A model generated the notes under the pieces. That model worked only from the letters and a program-made list of their open reading frames with translations, made no database searches and had not been told where the DNA came from. A stretch of 64,000 nucleotides of DNA from Nematostella vectensis (taxonomy: Eukaryota; Cnidaria; Anthozoa; Actiniaria; Edwardsiidae), in NCBI RefSeq assembly GCF_932526225.1, contig NC_064044.1:4463747-4527746 (forward strand), given 5' to 3'. Numbering within the stretch: position 1 is the stretch's first letter; every line of letters begins with the position of its first letter. This document shows positions 57,611-64,000 of this stretch, one piece after another. Position numbers and translations under genes: made by a program.

Positions 57611-58553
57611 TTGTCTAAGGATAGGGTTGGGTTTAGTCAAAGCTTAGACTATTGCTAATATGGGTGCCCATAATGTCATAATTATCACTTGTAATCGAAA
57701 TCTTGGATATGTTTTTTTTATTATTAAAAGGAATTAGGTAGGCTTTTATTTGGATAATTTGAAAACTGTAGGTCATTTTATCCATTGAGAACCTTTCCCG
57801 ACTGCCAGCCATATAGCCACTGTGAAGAATTGACTAACGTTTTGGCGGCCGAGGGGGGGGGGGGGGGGGGTGTGCAGGCCGCCACTGCCGTCACCTTCCT
57901 TTCAGGTACGCGTCTGGAGATAGATGTTGGTTGTTGACAGTCACAATACCCTTATCATTAGAGAATTTTATTACATTCCAGTTTTAAACATGGTTTATCA
58001 AAACAATAGCTTGATTTTCTTTCATGGATCAAGCTGCAAGATGACAGAAAATAGTCATTTCACCAGGGCCTCTCAAAGTACTTGGTACAGTGCTGAATGC
58101 AATACGGACTTGTAGATTGAATCCAGCTAGAGTAGATGGTCTTTTAAGGCCATAACTTCGCTTCAGTTCTCAACAATGTGCTGTTTAATAAAATACTTTT
58201 CTTGGGATATTTCTAGTCCTTTGACATCAACATACTTTGCCTTCTAGGCATTATTTAGTTAGGGCCAGTAAAATATGACAACTCATTTTTTTTTTGTATG
58301 AAATAAGTCATTTCTACTGCTACTACTCAGTATTCTACACTGCTAACACTTAACCAGCAATCTTCCCACCCAAAACAATAATTGGGTTTCCTTTAAAACA
58401 ATGCTTTTTGGTCACCTCAGCAATAGAATATTGCAGCGACCATATGTGACAAAACAATAACCACCAAGCTCGATATTTTATCTTGAAACAACAGTAAAGT
58501 AGAACCTTGGTTGTTGTCAACTATTGATTGTACAAGGTAGCTCTTTATTCTTC
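57611..58553. other. Intergenic stretch between UQCC2 and CAND1 ends
   Basis: AT-rich with a run of about 18 G at 57853-57870. No gene recognised. On the CAND1 sense (minus) strand the 3' untranslated region should begin at 58553. Confidence 0.5.
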
Positions 58554-61500
58554 TCAGGTGGTGTCCATAGCCTCAGAGCCTGCATCCTTCTGAATGGACT
58601 CAAACATTGTACCAAGTTCAGGGCTGGACTTGATTTGTGCAAGGAAGTCATTCAACAGAGGGCTCTTATCTGTAATGGGGAAAATGTTGGTTTACAAACG
58701 AATGGTGGAGCTCCCTGTCTGTTGTCCTCCCTGTTGCTATTTTTAAATAGCAGTGTTAAAACACTGCCCAATCCATTCAGACCCGGGCACAAAAGGTGAC
58801 GTGCCATCAACCGCCCAACCCACCACCACCACCAATAAAACATCAAAGACAAAGAAAAGTTTCTGAGTGAGGCCAGTGCCCAAAAACCAACTCAAATATA
58901 TAACAGAACACCATCAAACCCAATCATTCATCGCTTGCTCTTTTCTTTCTGTAAATACTTACCGCTGTCAGGAATATAGAGTAAAGCCACAACAGCACGC
59001 AGGGCAGATCGCTTAAGCTCGTCCTGTTTCTCAAACTCCTGCTTCACCGAATTCGCCTTCACTTTGGTCTGGAGTGTTTGCCGTAGTGGCTCCACAAGAA
59101 TGTCCACACCTGTAAAGAACAAGATCAAGGTGTGTCATATCAATGGACAGGCACACCAGATCGTATCAACACATAGTACATCAAAATATGTTAACACACA
59201 GCATGTCAACACATAGTACATGTCAACACATAGTACATCAAAATATGTTAACACACAGCATGTCAACACATAGTACATCAAAATATGTTAACACACAGCA
59301 TGTTAACACATAGTACATCAAAATATGTTAACACACAGCATGTTAACACATAGTACATCAAAATATGTTAACACACAGCATGTTAACACATAGTACATCA
59401 AAATATGTTAACACACAGCATGTCAACACATAGTACATCAAAATATGTTAACACACGTCAACACATAGTACATCAAAATATGTTAACACAGATCATATCA
59501 ACACATAGTACATCAAAATATGTTAACACAGAGCATGTCAACACTTGCCATTTTAAAGAAGGCCAATCACGCTGCCATTTTATACTCACGCTCAATTCCG
59601 TGTCACACAAAGAATCCATTTCAAGCGAGAAATCGATATATTTTCATTGAAACATCGTCAATAACGTATCAGACTTCATTTGGAGATTGTTATTTTGAAG
59701 TTTCCTTGCGAATAAACCATTGTATTTCATTGATAAACAATAACAAATGAGTGGGTGATCAAGATTCTTTAACACATGGCGCATCAATGCATGTCAATAC
59801 AGAGTATGTCAATACAGTAGACGAGGTGCGTAAAAACATGTTAAAGCCGCATTGTCACCAGTTTACTTCCGGAGGTCCGACGTAAACCTCAACCGCTATA
59901 ACACAAAATAATCTATTAGAATCCGTGCTATTTAACAGGCCATCTGGTTTAAATTATCGATCACATCTTCAAAGAAACATACAATAGACACACTGCTTTT
60001 ACAATTTTGAAATATTTTTCGCGTTTCCGTTAAAAATCATCGGAGATTGTTACCTAATCGACCAGAAGAAAACTGGTGACAATGCGGCTTTAATACGTCC
60101 ATCATGACACAGCATGTACAGGCAGAGTAAGCGCAACAGTCAAACTTTCAGTCGTACAGAACACAAGGCTATGGGTCAAGTACTTACGCTGAAGTACAGC
60201 GTTAGGGCACAAAGACGCAAGTCGGACCAACATTAGGAACGTCAACATCTGAAAAAGAGTATGTTTAAAACAATGAATGGACAAGCAAACACTTATAAAC
60301 TAGTCAAAAGCATGTTCCATGTATGCTACCAGAAAGCAGGGAGACTCACATACAGACACAAAGAGGGGGCATAGAGAGAGAGGAGGGGGGAGAGAGAGGA
60401 AAGGCCACAAGGAAAGAGGGGCGCAACGGATTGACAGGTTATAGTCAAAAGAAGAACAAAATATCAACATGAAGAGAAAAGAAAAATGGAGACAATTCAT
60501 ACTGAAGGAATAAATCCCGTCGTAGGATACAAATTTACCTTGATATCGTAATGATCCTTTAGCCCATCCTCCACGTGGTTGAGGAACTCGAAAATGTCCA
60601 ATCTGTCTAGACACGTGTCTAGTAATGTATACATGCACTCAAACGCTGCCTGAGAAACACCAACAGAGTTACATCAATTGCCAAGAATGAGAAAAGGGAC
60701 TGTATTTGTTTAGTTGTCCAGGGCCGTAGCAGGGGGTGGGGAACTGGGGGAATGTAACCCCCAATACATTAAAAAATTATAAGGAAATGACCAGAAGGGG
60801 CGTGGCTGTGCCCCCCCCCCCCCCCCCCCATGGACCTTGTGAGAGATGTAAGGGGCTCTATATTAATGATTCCTTCAAAGCAGGCAAGCACTGTACCAGG
60901 GGAAAATGTGTTTCTTATTCCATCTTTTATCCAAATATATTTTTTATGATCTCTCAATATTCGGTGTAGTGAAAATAATATCCTGGATACAGAGTCTAGT
61001 TAAATATAGTATCTGCTGCGAGTCTACTTCATGCGGTAGGACAATGCAGGTAGCCTAGTGCAAGTGTACGCTATCTACCATTAGATTGGATATCAGTAAC
61101 ATATCATATCATGCTGTTTGCACTGTATGGTAGGGTACGAAGGAAAAGACTGTGCAAGTGGCCCATATAGGCTGTAAAGCATAAGATTAGATATCAGTAA
61201 ACGGATACTGTTTGCACATATGTGGTTGGGTACGAAGGAGTAGACTGTGAAAGTGGTCAATGTAATGTAGTCTGTTAAGCACAAGATTAGATATCTTTAC
61301 TACGATATGCCATTTGAACGTGTGGAAGAGTATGAAGAAGAAGACTGTGTAAGTGGTCTATTGTATGTTGTTTAGTACGAGATTGTTTATCTGTTTGTAT
61401 ATGAGCGGTATAACACGAAAGAGATGTGCGGTAGTAAACTTACTTTTCTTATATCCAGTCCGTCATCTACAGTGTGTTTAAATGGACCCATCTCGACCTC

Positions 61501-63989
61501 ACGAATTAACTCTTTCTACAAGGTGAATAATTATCCTAATTTTAACCAGGTTGTAAAAAAATTGATTAAAAATAAATATATCAACCAAAGCAGCAATAGA
61601 TGATCAAGGAAACACTAATTTTCCTAAAACATTTTTTTACAAGAACACAATTTGGCGCCATGCTTACCAGAAACATGTAATTAATCATCTGAATCTGGCC
61701 TGGAGTGCCACTGGCCATTTTTAAATTGATTGAATTAAACAGGTGCCAATTGTGAAAAGTCCCTTTTATTGCCTGTTTTTATGCATAATATTTGAAATAA
61801 AACCAAAACGATAATGAGTAAAGTAGGACACAAGATCTTAAATTTTTCACTTTATTTGTTGTCCTAAAAAGATAACAGACAGACACCTGCCACCCCCTCT
61901 CCTACAGCAGCTTTCTATACGATCATGACTCACTCTGATCTTAGTTTCATTGTAGAGCTGAGGAAGTATGTCATCCAGAAGGTCGCGGATCAGGGACGGC
62001 TTGTTATGAGCAGCAGAGTTAAACGTTACCAGGGCAACACGTCGAACATTCTATGAACAAAGACGCAATTGAAATAAAAGGAAAGTACATTTGCCCGTCA
62101 CAATACCACCTTAAGCCTTACCAAGTCTACATTTGCACGTCACAATACCAGACTAAGCCTTACCAAGTCTACATTTGCATGTCACAATACCACACTAAGC
62201 ATTACCAAGTCTACATTTGCACATCACAATACCACACTAAGCTTTACCAAGTCTACATTTGCACGTCACAATACCACACTAAGCTTTACCAAGTCTACAT
62301 TTGCATGTCACAATACCACACTAAGCCTTACCAAGTCTACATTTGCACGTCACAATACCACACTAAGCCTTACCAAGTCTACATTTGCACGTCACAATAC
62401 GACACCAAGCCTTACCAAGTCTACATTTGCACGTCACAATACCACACCAAGCCTTACCAAGTCTACATTTGCCCGTCACAATACCACACCAAGCCTTACC
62501 AAGTCTACATTTGCACGTCACAATACCAGACTAAGCCTTACCAAGTCTGTGTCCTGCACAGTCCGTAGAAATTGACTGATTGATCCTTTCAACAGCTGGT
62601 CTATTGGCTGGGGCTGGGGACAAAAAGTAACACCATCGCTATTGTAATGTTTGAATAGTTTTTACTTGCTAAAAAGATCCGCCTGCTTCAAACTACTTAC
62701 AGATAAGTGAAACTAGTTAAAAAATAATTGTTATCAAACTACTTAGGATTAGTGAAACTAGTATGAAAAATAATTGGTTTCAAACTACCTACGGATTAGT
62801 GAAATTAGTTTAAAAGAATTTTTTTCAATTCGAAAAAAAAATGAACGAGAAAAATGTTACAGACAAAAATAACTTGTTGCATTGCGGAGTGTCTTTATAG
62901 TCACTCAAAACAAGAAATACAAGATGGCTTACATGATCCGAAATAGTGAACTTAACAGCAGTTACGACAGTGCTTCTAGCGAATGCTGAACCAGACTTGA
63001 GGTATTCCTGAAATATAAAGACAAAGAAAAAAGATGAGCGTAAAGAGCCCCAATCAGCCATACCTTTGTTTTTAATTTTTATTGAAAGCAAGGCAAATAA
63101 TGTAAAAAAAAAAATCTCAGAATAGCCATCTAAATAGAACCCTTTTTTAATTCATTTACCATATCAAGTAAAACATATTGCAATAACGCCCTCTAATCAG
63201 CTGATGGAAATAGATGCTGTGACACACTTGTCAACAAAAAATCAAGCTATGAGAAATATCACAACTCTGATATCACGTCAAATACTCCAAACCTTACCAA
63301 AGAAGATTATACACGGCAAGAAGAAACACTGTTTTGAACGAACCTGCAGCTGAGGCAAGAGGTTAACTGGGTCCACAAGTGTGAGTTTGCCAAGACACTC
63401 AGCCACTACATTCCGCGTGCCTTCCTCTGTGCTCTCACAGTGGCTAAATAACAGCACCCTAACCAAAAATAATATAAATAAACCTCATTTTAGCTAAGAT
63501 GCTACAGTATATGACAAAAAAAACTGTTCAAAGAAGAAGCAGGGACAGATTCTTGAAGATGGTTGGGATGTGGAATTGGGTGTGTACTAATGTATAAAGC
63601 ATATGGTTGGGGTGGATTTGTGGACTTTAGCCATTGAGCGATTGTCCTACTTTGCAACCTAAAGAAATAGTTTACAGTGTACTTACTAGTGTGGTCACAA
63701 TAATATTTCTGCGAAGTAGGCCAATAAGGATGGAAAAAAAACTGATTGACAAAATTCACTAACCATCTAGCTTGGAAACGAAATGCTTCAGTGCACAATA
63801 CAATGTAGAACACAATGGACTACTCCTACTGTATATTCTAGCATGCTAATTGCACCCCGAGAGAGCAAAGAATCCCTGGGAATGATGCTAGAAAGCTCTG
63901 GATAAACGTGTATGGACATACCATATAGATGCAATAAAGGGTCTGAGGGCCTGAATACCAGCAGGGCTGCACGCCTCACAAGATATCAC
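58554..63989 (-). CDS. CAND1: Cullin-associated NEDD8-dissociated protein 1, C-terminal ten exons (5' end outside window)
   Basis: Exons (minus): 63989-63922, 63458-63344, 63007-62933, 62613-62542, 62050-61934, 61515-61444, 60649-60539, 60248-60188, 59109-58963, 58669-58554; phases agree and give the last 317 residues. CAND1 is a HEAT-repeat solenoid that wraps unneddylated cullin-RBX1 and exchanges F-box and other substrate receptors. Very strong family words: [108 protein letters not shown] and [20 protein letters not shown]. The human protein is about 1230 residues, so about three quarters of it lies right of the window. The exon ending at 62542 has its splice donor iterated in an adjoining minisatellite. 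Confidence 0.96.
59165..59545. repeat. 38-bp minisatellite in a CAND1 intron
   Basis: About ten units of the type catcaaaatatgttaacaca followed by cagcatgtcaacacatagta. It starts about 55 bases upstream of the acceptor of the exon beginning at 59109. Confidence 0.9.
59842..60093 (+). mobile_element. TTAA-flanked MITE, copy 3
   Basis: 252 bp with TTAAAGCCGCATTGTCACC at the left and GGTGACAATGCGGCTTTAA at the right. Inverted relative to copy 2; inside a CAND1 intron. Confidence 0.88.
60718..60842. repeat. 'GCCGTAGCAGGGGGTGGGG' family copy
   Basis: Second clear copy of the dispersed repeat seen at 5605-5712, with a poly-C run of about 19 at its right end. Confidence 0.55.
62080..62555. repeat. 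42-bp minisatellite iterating a CAND1 splice donor
   Basis: About eleven units of aagtctacatttgcacgtca followed by caataccacactaagccttacc. On the minus strand each unit carries AGACTTGGTAAGGC, the same word as the authentic donor of the exon ending at 62542 (ACAGACTTG|GTAAGGC). The 171-residue plus-strand frame 62053-62568 is produced by this repeat (14-residue period). Confidence 0.93.
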
Positions 63990-64000
63990 CTAAAATAACC

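Noticed and set aside
62053-62568. 171-residue plus-strand frame with a 14-residue repeat
   Set aside because: 42 bp is a multiple of three, so any open frame in the array is kept open. It lies in a CAND1 intron and overlaps a CAND1 exon on the other strand.

Overview
The window looks like ordinary nuclear DNA from an early-branching animal, most likely an anthozoan cnidarian such as a sea anemone. This placement is inferred, not proven. The grounds are short introns with GT-AG boundaries in deeply conserved animal genes, an AT-rich background, and a mix of BEL/Pao, Ty3/Gypsy, Penelope-type and foldback repeats. All exon models below were built by hand. I checked splice-site dinucleotides and reading phase at every junction and compared the proteins with remembered family features.

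Layout from left to right. Positions 1-6751 hold the minus-strand 5' part of an aspartyl/asparaginyl beta-hydroxylase gene (ASPH); its last exon(s) lie beyond the left edge. Its promoter and first exon belong to a tandem array of about 1.3 kb units (6455-6945 plus 13069-17764). That array is split by a decayed BEL/Pao retrotransposon with a 5-bp target duplication (6946-13068). At 19406-22755 is a two-exon four-transmembrane protein gene (+). DCTN4, the dynactin p62 subunit, occupies 23979-33542 (-) in 15 exons. It shares a divergent 0.6-kb promoter with a CRAL-TRIO lipid-transfer gene (34147-42305, +). The first intron of that gene contains a 1.1-kb foldback element and an apparently intact Ty3/Gypsy retrotransposon with identical LTRs. 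A tRNA-derived SINE and a small membrane protein with PSAPP and PPPPY motifs follow. MTMR9, a myotubularin pseudophosphatase, spans 45379-54235 (-, 13 exons) and is divergent from UQCC2, a complex III assembly factor (54601-56313, +). The right end carries the 3' ten exons of CAND1 (58554-63989, -), cut by the window edge.

The genes do not form one pathway. They are housekeeping genes for ER hydroxylation, dynein transport, lipid transfer, phosphoinositide control, mitochondrial respiration and cullin-ligase exchange.

The most unusual signal is in the introns. Minisatellite arrays repeatedly start at, or within a few tens of bases of, a 5' splice site. In DCTN4, CAND1 and UQCC2 each repeat unit carries a copy of the exon's own splice donor, and DCTN4 exon 7 also has its acceptor iterated on the other side. 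A second notable item is a complete minimal type I hammerhead ribozyme inside a 308-bp palindrome at 23504-23811, typical of Penelope-like elements.
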